A stretch of DNA of 64,000 nt from Kitagawia praeruptora (Eukaryota; Streptophyta; Magnoliopsida; Apiales; Apiaceae): assembly GCA_037693485.1 (NCBI GenBank), contig CM075351.1, forward strand, positions 12,457,001 to 12,521,000. Reading direction: 5' to 3'. Each line of letters begins with the position of its first letter. The stretch's first letter is position 1. Below the pieces are notes generated by a model. It was not told the DNA's origin. It did no database searches and saw only the letters and a program-made list of their open reading frames with translations. This document shows, in pieces, positions 52,801 through 64,000 of this stretch. Both the position numbers and the translations under genes were made by a program.

Positions 52801-53973
52801 ATGGAGCATAATACATCGGAGTTAGAGGATCTATATGCACGACTGGCAATCGAAGATGGAGACGAAGGGGGAATTGTGGTGGGAGGTGAGGAAATAAAGG
52901 AAAATAAGGAACGATTTGTATTGGTAGGCAGGTTTTTGACGGATAAGAACATAAACTTTCAGGCAATGCAGAACCTGTTAGCATCAATATGTAGGCCAAA
53001 AGAAGGGGTGGAGATTCAAGATGTGGGGGTTTACAGATTCGTATTCACGTTTTATCATATTATGGATCTCAGGAAAGTTCTAGAGGGAGGACCATGGTCT
53101 TTTGAACAAAACATGCTAGTGTTTAAAGAAGTGAAAGGAGATGAAGATCCACAGAAGGTAGCATTGACAGAAGCGGATATTTGGGTGCAAGTCCACGATA
53201 TTCCAAGGGGATTCATTTCTGAAACTGTTTTCAAAAGTGTGGGAGAATACATAGGTAAATATGTAAAATCGGACGTATCAAATTTTGATGGGGCTTGGAA
53301 AACATATGTAAGGATTCGTGTTGCTTTGGATATTGCAAAGCCAATCAAGAGACGTATGAAGATTAAGAGGGATGGGGGAGAATGGAGCTGGTTAAATTTC
53401 AAATATGAACGCTTGGGTAGTTTTTGTTTTGTATGTGGGATCCTGGGACATACAGAGATGGAATGTAGTATAGTTTATTCAAATCCTGACAAGGAAATAT
53501 AAAGAGCGTATGGGGTTTGGTTGAGGGCACATAATAGAGTTATCAAAAATAATGTGGGTGCAAGGTGGCTGAGAAACTCGGAGGGAGGAAGTAGGGGGGA
53601 TGAAAGCAGTGGTGGTGCAAGGTGGTGATCGACAGCGGAGGAGGATGAGGGTAAACTGGCGAGATTTACGGAAAGTGGGGGGATTGTACGTGAAACAAGG
53701 AGAGAGAATCATGCTGTTAAGATAAGGCCAAAAAATCAGGAAGAGGTGGATAAGGAAACTAGTAATTCAAATTTGGGCGGACTAGGTGAGGATATGGATA
53801 TAGTTTTGGAGGCAAAACGAAAAAGAACTGAGTTGGAGCAAATTAAAACAGGGCTTGGGCTTGCTCTTATGCAAGTAGATGGGCCTCAGAATATTGGGAA
53901 AGAACAAGAACAGATGGATCCAAAAAACTTGAATGGGGCGGGACCTGGACTCCAGGCCCGTCGAGTATTATGA
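52801..53973 (+). pseudogene. LINE ORF1: DUF4283 and CCHC (zf-CCHC_4) protein
   Basis: Starts MEHNTSELEDLYARLAIEDG. The DUF4283 region (about residues 35-140; FVLVGRFLTDKNINFQAMQN, VLEGGPWSFEQNMLVF) is the RNA-binding-like domain of plant L1 ORF1, followed by a knuckle CFVCGILGHTEMEC. TAA at 53500-53502 and TGA near 53626 interrupt the frame, which otherwise runs to TGA 53971-53973. That TGA overlaps the ATG of ORF2. Confidence 0.9.
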
Positions 53974-56900
53974 GTTTCTTAGTCTGGAACTGTCGTGGAC
54001 TGGCCAATCAACGTACAGTTCGATTTCTTAAGGAAATCGTGTGTGAGGTAAGGCCGTGTTTAATCTTCTTATCAGAAACTAAAGTGAAAAAGAAAGTAGT
54101 TGAAAACGTTTGTAGGGCTATGTAGTATAGTGGTTGCTTTGTAGTGGATGTAGTCGGGCGTAGTGGAGGTCTGGCTTTAATTTGGAAGAATGAAACAGGA
54201 GTAGAGATAAAGGGGAGTTGTAATCATTATATTGATTTTGAAGTGGTAAATAACGAGGTAGGGAGGTGGAGGTACACTGGATTCTACGGGTGTCCAGAAA
54301 GAGGAAGGAGGCAAAAGTCATGGAATATGTTGAGAGGATTGGCGAGAGCGTCACAACTCCCTTGGTGTATTCTGGGAGACTATAATGATCTAATGTTTGA
54401 GCATGAAAAGAGAGGAGGGAGGAGGCATTCTAATGTTTTGATGGAGGGGTTCAAGGCAGTGGTAGAAGAGTGTAACTTGATTGATTTAGGTTTCACAGGA
54501 AGTGAATTTACGTGGGGGAAGTCAAGGGGCACTACAGCATGGGTTCAGGAGAGACTTGATAGGGGGCTGGCTAATGCGGAATGGATAGGGATGTTTCCAG
54601 AAGGAGAGGTAAGAGTGATGGAGGTGTCCACATCGGATCACTTGCCATTAATGCTCGAATTGAATAAGAAAGTTTATGTTCAAAGAAAAAGAAGATTTAA
54701 GTTCGAGAATATTTGGATTAGGGAGGAACAATGTTTGAAGTTGATTCAGGAGAGTTGGAGGCTTTTCGAGGGTAGGAACATAGTGGACAAAATAGAGTAT
54801 GTAATGATGCAGTTAGAAGAATGGGGAGGGGGAAGAGTGAAGGAGTTGAGAGAAAAAAGTCAGAACCTTAGGAGAGAAATGAGAAGGATGCGTTCAAGAA
54901 GAGATGATTATGGGATTAGTAAGTATAATGCAGCACGGTGGGAGTACTTACAATTGCTTGAACAACAAGAAATATTTTGGAAACAACGAGCAAAACAATT
55001 TTGGCTCAGGGAGGGAGACCAAAATACAAAGTTTTTTCATAAATTTGCTCAGGGAAGGAAGAAGCACAATCAGGTTACTAAATTGAAGGATAAAGAAGGG
55101 AGGTGGCAGGAGAATAAGGAGGAAATACAGGGTGTTATTATGGATTATTTCTCAGAGTTATTCACGTCTTCCATGCCAACTGAATTTCTGTCTGTGAATG
55201 AGGTAGTACAGAAGGTAACGGAGGACCAAAATGCAGGGCTTATTGCAGATGTCACAAGTGAGGAGGTGAAAAACGCAGTGTTTGCTATGCACCCGGATAA
55301 ATCTCCGGGACATGATGGTTTAAATCCAGGTTTCTTCCAGACATACTGGGGTGTGGTGGGAACAGATGTGGTAAAGTTTTGTCGAGTTTTTTCAGCACGG
55401 GAGAACTTCCAAGAGATATAAATCGAACACTCGTATGCCTCATCCCAAAGGTCAAACAACCACATCAGGTGTCAGACTTGAGGCCAATTTCGTTATGTAA
55501 TGTATTGTTTCGTATTTTGTCAAAAGTTATGGCCAACAGATTGAAGGTTTGTCTATCAACGTTGATATCAGATAAGCAAAGTGCGTTTGTGGAGGGGAGA
55601 CTTCTTACGGATAATGCATTGATCGCATTTGAAATAAATCATTATATTCGGAGAAGAACACAAGGAAAGAATGGTATAGTGGGCCTAAAAATTGATATAT
55701 CAAAGGCATATGATAGGTTGGAGTGGTGTTTTTTGGATAAGATGATGAGTAAATTTGGGTTTCATGATTTGTGGAGAGAAAGGGTTATGCAATGTGTGAG
55801 ATCAGTGTCTTATAGTTTCTTGCAAGATGGAGGCGAGTTTGGGAACATTATTCCACAACGGGGAATCAGACAAGGGGATCCGATCTCACCGTATCTTTAC
55901 ATATTATGTGCGGAGGGATTGAGTTCAATATTAAGGAGAAATGAGGACATGGGATTGATTCATGGCTTCGCAATTGCTAGAGGTGCACCAAAAATTTCAC
56001 ATCTCTTGTTTGCAGATGACTCATATTTCTTCTTTAGAGCTAATGAAAGTGAGGCTTTACAAATGAGGAATATACTTCAGCGGTATGAAGGATTATCTGG
56101 TCAGGCAATTAATCTAAGGAAATCAACTGCGATTTTTAGTCCAAATACGAACGGTGTGGACAGAGATCGAGTGTGTCGAGCACTACAGGTTATAGAGGCT
56201 AGTGAACCTGGAAATTATCTTGGGATGCCAATGCATATTGGTAAAAATAAAAATGGTGCTTTTGGTTTTCTGGTGGAAAGAGCGACTAGTAAATTGCAGG
56301 GGTGGGGGAGTAAGTCGATCTCGAAAGGGGGGAAATTGGTGTTGTTAAAATCGGCTGCTCAGAGTGTTCCAAACTTTTGGATGAATTTGTTTCAAATCCC
56401 TGCAGAGGTGTGTTCCAAAATTCAGAGAAGTATGAATTCATTTTGGTGGGGAAACGGGAGAAGTGGTACATGGGTAAGGTGGTTAGCATGGGAAAGGATG
56501 TGTGAGCCAAAAGCAGGAGGGGGTTTAGGATTTAGGGAATTGAGTAAGGTTAATTTAGCCATGCTTGCCAAGCAAGGGTGGAGATTGTTGAACAATGAAA
56601 ACCCGTTAGTTACGAGTATAATGCAGGCTAAATATTATCCAAATTCTGACTTTTTAAATGCAAATCTTGGATCAAACCCGAGCTACATGTGGCGAAGTAT
56701 ACTTGAAGCTCAACATTTAGTCAGGAAGGGGAGCAGAAGACGGATTGGTAATGGAGAAGATACATCGGTGTGGAAAAGTCCATGGCTTCCGTGCTTGAAT
56801 GATGGCTACATGACAACAGAAATGCCACCTGAATTGGAGAACATAAAAGTGGCAGGTTTGATGACAGTAGATGGGAAAAGTTGGGACGAAGAGGTGTTGG

Positions 56901-57433
56901 ATGATATATGTAATAATCGGGATAAGAACTTGATCAGGAGAATACCTATTTCTCAGTGTTTGAATCGAGATTCTTGGTTCTGGTTACAGGAAGAGAAAGG
57001 CTGTTTTACGGTGAAAAGCTGTTATAGATTGATAACAGGAGAACAGGTATGTGATGATGCAGTTTTTTGGAGGAAACTATGGTCTCTCCAGTTGCCTGGA
57101 AAAATCATAAACCTTATGTGGAGAGTATGTCGAAATTGTCTACCAAGTGCTGTGAATTTGGTAAGGAAAAGAGTGCAAGTTGAACCAAGATGTTCATGGT
57201 GTTTAGCTCAGGAGGAAGATGACAGGCATGTCTTGTTTACTTGCTCGTTTACTCGGTCTGTATGGGCAGTAGTAGGAATAATGGAGGTGCAACATCACAT
57301 GGATGAAGGTAATGCAGCTGATATTATTTATAAACTGTTTCAGAACTGTACAAAGGACAGTCTGGTGGTTGTGGCTATGGTGTGCTGGAATTTGTGGAAT
57401 CGGCGTAGTGCTGTCTCATATCTGAACTCATAG
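53970..57433 (+). pseudogene. LINE ORF2: endonuclease, reverse transcriptase, zf-RVT
   Basis: ATG 53970-53972 shares ATGA with the ORF1 stop. The exonuclease-endonuclease-phosphatase domain starts SFLVWNCRGLANQ and FLSETK, is broken by TAG 54123-54125, then continues with GDYNDLMFEHEKRGG and STSDHLPLML (catalytic Asp-His). The frame slips near 55385-55400 at a run of T. The reverse transcriptase follows: LRPISLCNVLFRILSKVMAN, LKIDISKAYDRLEW, GIRQGDPISPYL and catalytic LLFADDSYFF. Next come the thumb region and zf-RVT (FWRKLWSLQLPGKI; CSWCLAQEEDDRHVLFTCSF). It ends without RNase H. Confidence 0.93.
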
Positions 57434-58282
57434 ACAATTTTAGACAACAAATCTAAAGAAATAATATAGGTTTGTTTTTTTTTATCATTTTTTACACTCG
57501 ATTACTAAAATTTGCAGTCTAAGAAAGACTTATAGAAAAATTATCAAACTGTACGGGAGAAAATAGCTAGACTAATGCAGGTCACAGCTCAAGTTGTAGT
57601 TAAGAGTGCAGAACATTTTGTTTTATATTAACTTGTATTAAATTTTAAAGCAGTTTAATACTTTTATTTATACAGAATTGTGAGTATTCAAAATGTTTTA
57701 TTTCTATAAGCATAGTTATTCTTTTAAAGATACCTCCGCCTTTGTTGGATTGGTCACTGTTGCCGTCATCTTTGTCTGACCTCTTGTTTCTGATATATAT
57801 TTTTCTCTTTATACCGATGGGCGCTATATGCGTTTAACGGATTGAAGAGAATTTATACCTTGTCTATCCATGTATCAAATCAATTAATTCTTTAGATTAT
57901 CTAATAGAGAGTCTCTGTTATTAAGGAAAAACAGGAGAGCTAGAGGATAAGTTTACTGGTTAAATTCGTAAGTTTGACAATTTAAGGGAGGGGGTGGGGG
58001 TTAAATATAGGTGCTCAATATATAGTTGGCACATTATCTTGAAATTGACTTCAATAATTTCTGACCTTCTATTAGGGCGATTCCCTAGGAGACTACTCTT
58101 TACACTGGAGCTACCAAACACCCTTTTCTTCTTTCCATTAGAGATGGCACTCTTGATTTCTCCTCCTTCAAGAAATGGCTGGTATCATCCCCCTATAGAC
58201 CTGCCAATTGTGTCGTGTTTTCGTGTCGTGTTTTCGCGTTATATTGAACTTGAAGACATTCTTGTATTTAGCCTTTAAACTA
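57434..58282. other. Intergenic stretch between the LINE and element C
   Basis: AT-rich, with a G-rich run at 57984-57999. No gene or repeat can be supported. Confidence 0.5.
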
Positions 58283-59490
58283 TGTTTAAGTTAGTGATAC
58301 TAAAGTCAAGAACATAGGTGCATGTAATATTCTACATGGCACTGGATTGACCCACAGTGAGTTTCTACATGTTGATAATGTCATTAGAAAGACTCACAGT
58401 GATAATGGTGTAATGATCCTTAGACTTGAGATCATTATATTTCTATACGAGGATTAATATACTTTGACTACATTAAAAGTTACCTTTGACCGGGTGATGA
58501 TAAAAATGTACATCGGGTATATTATGAGACGTATGAGAAATATGAATGATAGATAAAGGATTTAACCCTCCTATTATTAGGAGAGGTATTGTTGGCCTCT
58601 TGATTGAGTGAGACTATGAAAATGCATGGCCATGCTCAAATATTGATTTGTTTTTAATAATCCACTCATTGATCAAGGAAACCCGGATTAAACATTGATG
58701 AGGATGACTAATTACATGCCTCGAGTTTAATCTATAATATATATGGTTAAAGGGATTATATTACACGTAAACATTAATCACGAAAGGTTTAATTGGATCA
58801 CCAATTATTATTACTTGGGTAGCAATGATGTATTACTAGATGCCGCTCATTGTTTATAATTTTATTATTGGATATTAAAATTATTGCCAACGTAATAATA
58901 ACCTAAAGGGTTACACAATAAGAACGTTTAAAAGGAGTTTTAATTTAAATTTCGAATTTAAATTAATTAATGATAAAATTCGAAATTGGGTATTTAATTA
59001 ATTAAGTTAGACTTAGTTAATTAGATTTCGAATTTAAATCATTAAAACCCAAATCAGTTTGGTTTTAGTAGAAGCCCAAACCGATTAGGGTTAAACCCAG
59101 CTCATTCTCTCTTATAAATACATAGAGATGTATTGGTTTAGGGTTAGACTTTGCCAAAATCGTTTTTAGCAAAATACCCTAGCAGCTCTACATCAAGAGA
59201 GGCTAGAGAGAGAGAGAGATAGAGGGCAGATTACGGCTAGTACCAACTCCGGAGATTATGGAGACAATCGTGCGTTCGTGTGGACTGATTAGCGAAGCAG
59301 ATCTCACGAAGAGGGCTGTGTGGTGATCGTTCTTGGACCTCCATCTGTCAATCGAATCGGAAAGCTTTTAAAAGGTACAGATTCTGTTCTCCATAATCAA
59401 CATGTCTTATACACAGATCCTAGGATTAGGTTTCGGTTTTTATTGTTTATTATCGTTTTTCCGTTGCGCTTGTTGCCCCAAAACCTAACA
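58283..59490 (+). repeat. 5' LTR of element C
   Basis: Ends CCTAACA directly before the primer site; the left edge (TGTTTAAGTTAG at 58283) is inferred from the TG rule. TATAAATA is at 59113-59120, followed by AG-rich leader (GAGAGAGAGAGA near 59208). Confidence 0.75.
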
Positions 59491-59491
59491 A

Positions 59492-59503
59492 TGGTATCAG
59501 AGC
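59492..59503 (+). other. Primer binding site of element C
   Basis: TGGTATCAGAGC, one base after the LTR, matches initiator tRNA-Met. Confidence 0.92.
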
Positions 59504-61366
59504 TACGTGTATAAGAGGTTGGTTTGGTTACGTGTTTACTGTATTTTACGAGTATGCATGTTTGATGAATCTGCCATGATACAGTTATGTTATATGTGTG
59601 ATATAATGAATCTGTATAATCTGATATGATGATGCTAGCATGTTTAGAATCTGCCATGACTCATATGTATGTGATCTGTTAATGATATGTATGCTGCTTG
59701 GTTTGTATGATGATATAAACTGTCGAAAGGATGCTATTGGATATGATCCGTATACAGGGATTAGGGTTACGTGTATGCTGATACATGTTTTATGGTAACT
59801 GGAATTAAGGTCGCATGTATACTGATATATGCTTCCTGAATCGAATTCTGGTAAGGATTTGCTTGTATTTTGATACGTGAGTTTGCAAAATTTTCCGTCA
59901 TCGGGGGGCGCGTTGCCCCCCCCGAACCCCCCCAGCGACCTCGGTCGCGTGGTTAGGGCTTGTGACAAATTTGGGCTTGTGACATATGCTTTATTCATGT
60001 GATATATTATGATGTGATGTTCTTAAGTGTTAATTGAGCATGGTGATTGGTTATGGCCTTGAGATCCATAGGTTAGTGGTTTTAATTATTGTGGTTTGGT
60101 TTTATAAATACGACTTGCATGTCGTTTTCTTGGTGCTTTGTAATTGTTCATCTCGAATGTAACTCGAGTTCTTATGTAAGTACATTAGTATAGTTATGTT
60201 TTATATTCTATGTAATAAGAAGATCATTGGAAGCATGCAATGAAGGATCAATGGAGATGAAGGTTGTTGACACAAAGAAGACAAGTATTTATGAAGACCA
60301 ACTATGTAATAATTTAGTTTTATTAACCACCATAGATTGACCTAGATTTTTCCATTAGCTTGGAAAGATCATATAGGATTGGGCCATAACCAAGCACGAT
60401 TTTACATTCATGCACTTTACATATGATGATATGTATGCGTAATGATAGATATGCATGCTTAATTAGATTAAGTAGAATGTATGTATGTATTAGATACATC
60501 ACCCATGCCATGCCTGCTTAAATAAGATAAAATCTGTAACGACTCGAGATTTTAAAATTTACTATAACGACTATGAGATTTCTGTGTTTAATGAAACACG
60601 GAATTAAATACGAATTTTCAATTATTTCGATATGGGGAGATTTTGTCAAAAACGGGTCATACCTGTAAGGAAGTTGGATATTAAGTGAGGCCGCTTGTGA
60701 CTCCTCCAACAACCTGGAAATCAAACCATTGGTGAATATTGATTTGAAGTATTTAATTCAAGAAAAAATTGGGAATCTCTTTATGATGGGATCATGGTCG
60801 TTTTAAATAAACCCCTAACAGAATATTAAGTTTAAGATGCCTTCCAAATGGGAAACACTCGTCAAGACCTAGATCGACAAAGGGTAGGTGCGCTAAAGCG
60901 GAGTACCCTCGTTTATCGTGGTAAGGCGCGATCGAGTAAGTTAGTGATACTCAAATGTTAGACCTTTGGGTTCGACTTAACTAAGTGACCACAATAGGAT
61001 TGTGAACTTAGAGGCATAGAGTTTGGTAAGATTTACTGGATGAATAGGAACAAATGTTGTTAAGTGAACAAATATTGTTCTACCAAACTATCCAAGAGTT
61101 ATATATGATATAATTGAAAAATGTTGTCTACCTAAATAATCATTTTAAGGAGAAAAGCCAAAGCTGACCTTAAAAGGGATGAAATATGGATCTTGGCTCA
61201 CTAGAAAGGTTTAGAGAAACTTTTCCGAATTGATAGGTAGGGCTATTAATTTGATAAAATAGTGGGAGATATATATTATGAATATATATGAATAATCACT
61301 TGAACATAATTTAACAATTCCGTAGACTAATTATTTTTATGCATTTTAACATTGTAGATATTCGAA
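59504..61366 (+). other. Long untranslated leader of element C
   Basis: About 1.9 kb without a credible ORF. A GC-rich patch at 59901-59949 (GGGGGGCGCGTTGCCCCCCC and GCGACCTCGGTCGC) can form a strong hairpin. A phrase TGTAACGACTCGAGATTTTA at 60536 resembles the start of the LTR-like block at 51159. The stretch 60860-61010 (GTTTATCGTGGTAAGGCGCG and following) is of the kind found upstream of gag in this type of element. Confidence 0.6.
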
Positions 61367-62148
61367 ATGGCAAACAACACAAACAACACTTTCTCTGTGC
61401 GATCAGTCCTTGAGAAGGACAAGCTAACAGGATCAAACTTCCTTGACTGGTCTAGGAATTTGAGAATTGTTCTCATGCAGGAAAAGAAATCTTATGTGAT
61501 TGATATTCCTGCACCGGCAGCCCCTGCTAACAATGCCACTGCTGCTCTATTGATGATGCAACTGATGTGGCTTGTCTTATGCTTGCTACTATGGATGCTG
61601 AGCTTCAAAAGCAGCATTTTGATATGAATGCTTATACTATGTTTGAACATCTTTCGACGATGTTTCAATCACAGGCTCGTGTGGAAAAGTTCAACACAAG
61701 CAAAGCACTCTTCTCGTGCAAGCAGGGCAACGGACCAGTCGGACCACATGTTCTAAAGATGATTGGGTATTGTGATTACCTTTCTCGTTTGGGTTTCCCG
61801 CTTCAGCGAGAGGCTCAAGTCGATATAATCTTGCAATCTTTGAACAGCGACTATACTCAGTTCATTATGACTTTTAATATGACTGAGCAAGATAAGACTC
61901 CTCTGGAATTGTTGGCCATGCTGAGGACCACTGAAGCAAATATGGTCGAGGCACCTGAGAAAGCTCCCATAATGATGGTGGGCAATAAAGGTGATAAGGG
62001 AAAAGGGAAATGGAAGGGCAAGAAAAAGGTAGCATCAAAAGATCTTGGTCCTTCTAAGCCTTCTTTCAAAAAGGCTAAAAAGCCAAAGGGAGATGTCGTA
62101 CAGGATGACAAAGGTGAATGTCACTACTGCAAGAAGCCTGGTCACTAG
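61367..62148 (+). pseudogene. gag: gag of element C
   Basis: Starts MANNTNNTFSVRSVLEKDKL with LTGSNFLDWSRNLRIVL, typical of UBN2/Retrotran_gag. A frameshift near 61540-61560 separates this from the rest (CLMLATMDAELQKQ; MFEHLSTMFQSQARVEKF; LGFPLQREAQVDIILQSLNS). A Lys-rich region precedes a zinc knuckle beginning CHYCKKPGH, which is cut by TAG at 62146-62148 where relatives have Trp. Confidence 0.92.
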
Positions 62149-64000
62149 AAGAGAAACTATCTTGTTTACTTGGAGGATCTGAAGAAGAAGAAGGCTGAGC
62201 AAGCTTCTACTTCAGGTATTTATGTTATAGAAGTCAATCTGTCTATTTCTACATCTTGGGTATTGGATACTGGATGTGCTTCTCACATTTGTATAAATGT
62301 GCAGGAACTGCAAAGAAGTAGGACTTTGGCTAAGGGAGAAGTTGACCTACGCGTTGGCAATGAAGCAAAGGTTGCTGCTTTAGCTGTAGGGACTTATCAT
62401 TTATTGTTGCCCACAGGGCTCATTTTAGAACTTGAGAACTGTTTTTACGTGCCTGCGATTTGCAGAAACATTATTTCCGTTTCTTGTTTGGACAAGATTG
62501 GTTTTTCTTTCTTAATTCAGAACAATAGTTGTTCCTTTTCATTGAATAATGTTACCTATGGGGTTGCACGTTTGTTTAATGGTTTATATGTTCTTGATCT
62601 TGATACTCATGTCTATAACATAAATAACAAACGTCTTAAAACAAATGACTCAAATCATACATACCTCTGGCACTATCGTTTAGGCCATATAAATGAGAAT
62701 CGCATTTCCAAGTTACATAAGGATGGATACTTGGACAAGTTTGATTTCGAATCATACGAGGAATGTGAACCATGTCTCATTGGCAAAATGACTAAAGCTC
62801 CTTTTACTGGACAAGGTGAGAGGGCCACCAAACGATTGGAACTGATACATAGTGATGTATGTGGTCCAATGCGTACGATGGCAAGAGGTGGCTATTATTA
62901 TTTCATAACCTTTACTGATGATTTTAGTAGATACGGATATGTATATCTTTTGAAGAACAAATCCGAATCGTTTGAAAAATTCAAAGAGTATAAGGCTGAA
63001 GTAGAGAAGCAAAAGAGCGAAAGTATTAAAACTCTACGATCTGATCGTGGGGGAGAATACTTAAGCTTAGAATTTAAGAATTTCTGAAAGGAGTGTGGTA
63101 TCGTATCACAACTCACTCCTCCTGGAACACCACAATGGAATGGGGTGTCTGAAAGGAGAAATCGTACCTTGTTGGACATGGTGCGATCGATGATGAGTCA
63201 TGCGGATCTTCCAATTAGCTTCTGGGGTTATGCCCTAGAGATGGCTGCACAAACAATAAACCGTGTTCCTTCAAAATCGGTTCAAAAGACACCATATGAG
63301 TTATGGACTGAAAAACGTAATAGTGTTTCATTATGAAAGTTTGGGGATGTGAAGCGTTTGTGAAACATTTGATCTCTGATAAGCTAGGACCGAAATCAGA
63401 CAAATGTAATTTTGTAGGATACCCATTGGAAACTAAAGGGTATTATTTCTATAAACCTTCTGAGAACAAAGTGTTTGTTGCTCGAACGGTTGTATTTCTA
63501 GAGAGAGAACTGCTTTCTAAGAAAAACAGTGGGAGGACAATAGATCTCTATGAGGATCGAGAACTACAAGATGTTGTTGAACCAGAGTTGGAACATGAGC
63601 AGAATGAGACTCAAGATGTTGAGAACAATACTGCTCAAGAAACACAGGTCGTTCGTAGATCAAGTAGGATTCGCCATGAGCCAGAGAGATATTATGGATT
63701 TCTCCTGACTCAAAGTGGCGATGTGATGCTTGTAGATAATGATGAGCCTCTCACCTACAAGGATGCTATGAATAGTCCAGATTCTGAGAGATGGCTGGAA
63801 GCCATGAAATCTGAGATGGATTCCATGTATGAAAACAAAGTATGGACTTTGGTTGAACAACCTGATGGGGTTAAACCCATAGAATGCAAGTGGGTTTTCA
63901 AGAAGAAAACTGCCATGGATGGAAATTTACAGACCTACAAAGCAAGATTGGTGGCGAAAGGTTTCAAGCAAATTCATGGTATAGACTATGATGAAACTTT
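62149..64000 (+). pseudogene. pol: pol of element C: protease, integrase, start of reverse transcriptase (partial)
   Basis: Continues in the gag frame after the TAG. Protease motif is WVLDTGCASHI, then GAG_pre-integrase (LWHYRLGHINENRI; CEPCLIGKM) and integrase Asp residues (LIHSDVCGPM; LRSDRGGEY). TGA at 63085-63087 falls just before the catalytic Glu block (PQWNGVSERRNRTLLD). A frameshift near 63330 moves the rest to the frame of 63333, which stays open to the window edge. That part has the integrase C-terminus (KVWGCEAFVKHL) and the first RT motifs (ECKWVFKKKTAMDG; KARLVAKGFKQIHGIDYDET). Confidence 0.93.

Larger units (their letters stand above)
52680..57433 (+). mobile_element. L1-type LINE, 3'-truncated
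   Basis: A 5' UTR-like stretch before 52801, ORF1 with DUF4283 and zinc knuckle, and ORF2 with endonuclease, reverse transcriptase and zf-RVT. The RNase H end and poly(A) tail are missing. The break is near 57405-57433, after WNLWNRR, where intact relatives continue. Stops and one frameshift disable it. Confidence 0.9.
58283..64000 (+). mobile_element. Ty1/copia LTR retrotransposon C, 5' part, runs off the window
   Basis: 5' LTR, initiator tRNA-Met primer site, long leader, gag and pol up to the start of reverse transcriptase. The 3' part and 3' LTR lie beyond 64000, so target duplication and age cannot be given. Protein sequence differs clearly from A and B and from the fragment at 50330. 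Two stops and two frameshifts disable it. Confidence 0.93.

Noticed and set aside
57994..58278. 94-codon ORF between the LINE and element C
   Set aside because: No recognisable domain and poor codon character.

Overview
This window is nuclear DNA of a flowering plant, very probably a eudicot. It has spliced genes with GT-AG introns, families found only in plants (a FAR1-related protein, a plant mobile domain protein, a TSJT1-type protein with YGL and LRDR motifs), several Ty1/copia elements primed by initiator tRNA-Met, an L1-type LINE, and MITEs of the Stowaway, Tourist, hAT and Mutator types. Nothing in the sequence fixes the species. Only one host gene looks fully intact: the three-exon TSJT1-like gene at 41405-42457.

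Layout. 1-2760: a FAR1-related gene broken by two frameshifts, one explained by a 32-bp tandem duplication. 2921-5855: a complete non-autonomous CACTA transposon (3-bp target duplication) carrying captured gene fragments, one matching a TAP-type ABC transporter. 5856-11290: a minus-strand plant-mobile-domain gene with an array of near-identical mini-exons and a truncated Ulp1-like end, flanked by palindromic GGCGCAATG repeats. 11331-13065: an inverted-repeat element, a Stowaway MITE and the 3' tail of a LINE.

13543-38530 is a nested pair of Ty1/copia elements. Element A (minus strand, target duplication AGGAG) is interrupted inside its integrase by element B (plus strand, 23129-35264, target duplication AAGGC). 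By my eye count A's LTRs differ at about 20 of 1251 positions and B's at 8 of 744, so the inner element is the younger, as nesting demands. Both carry gag, pol and then a long third ORF of unknown function. In each element the LTRs and the spacer before this third ORF share a short repeated motif, but the motif differs between A and B.

38536-47255: a Tourist MITE, a hAT MITE, the intact TSJT1-like gene, and a tandem second copy of it that is dead. The dead copy has a 2-bp frameshift, a 44-bp duplication, a solo LTR (46255-47053) inserted in exon 2, and a truncated exon 3. The solo LTR contains a 37-bp minisatellite.

47256-64000: AT-rich spacer, a 5'-truncated copia fragment (49304-51160), an LTR-like block (51159-52602), an L1-type LINE without its RNase H end (52801-57433), and the 5' part of a third copia element, C (58283 to the window edge), with LTR, primer site, gag and the first part of pol. 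All transposon coding regions here except the third ORF of B carry stops or frameshifts, so none of the elements looks autonomous.
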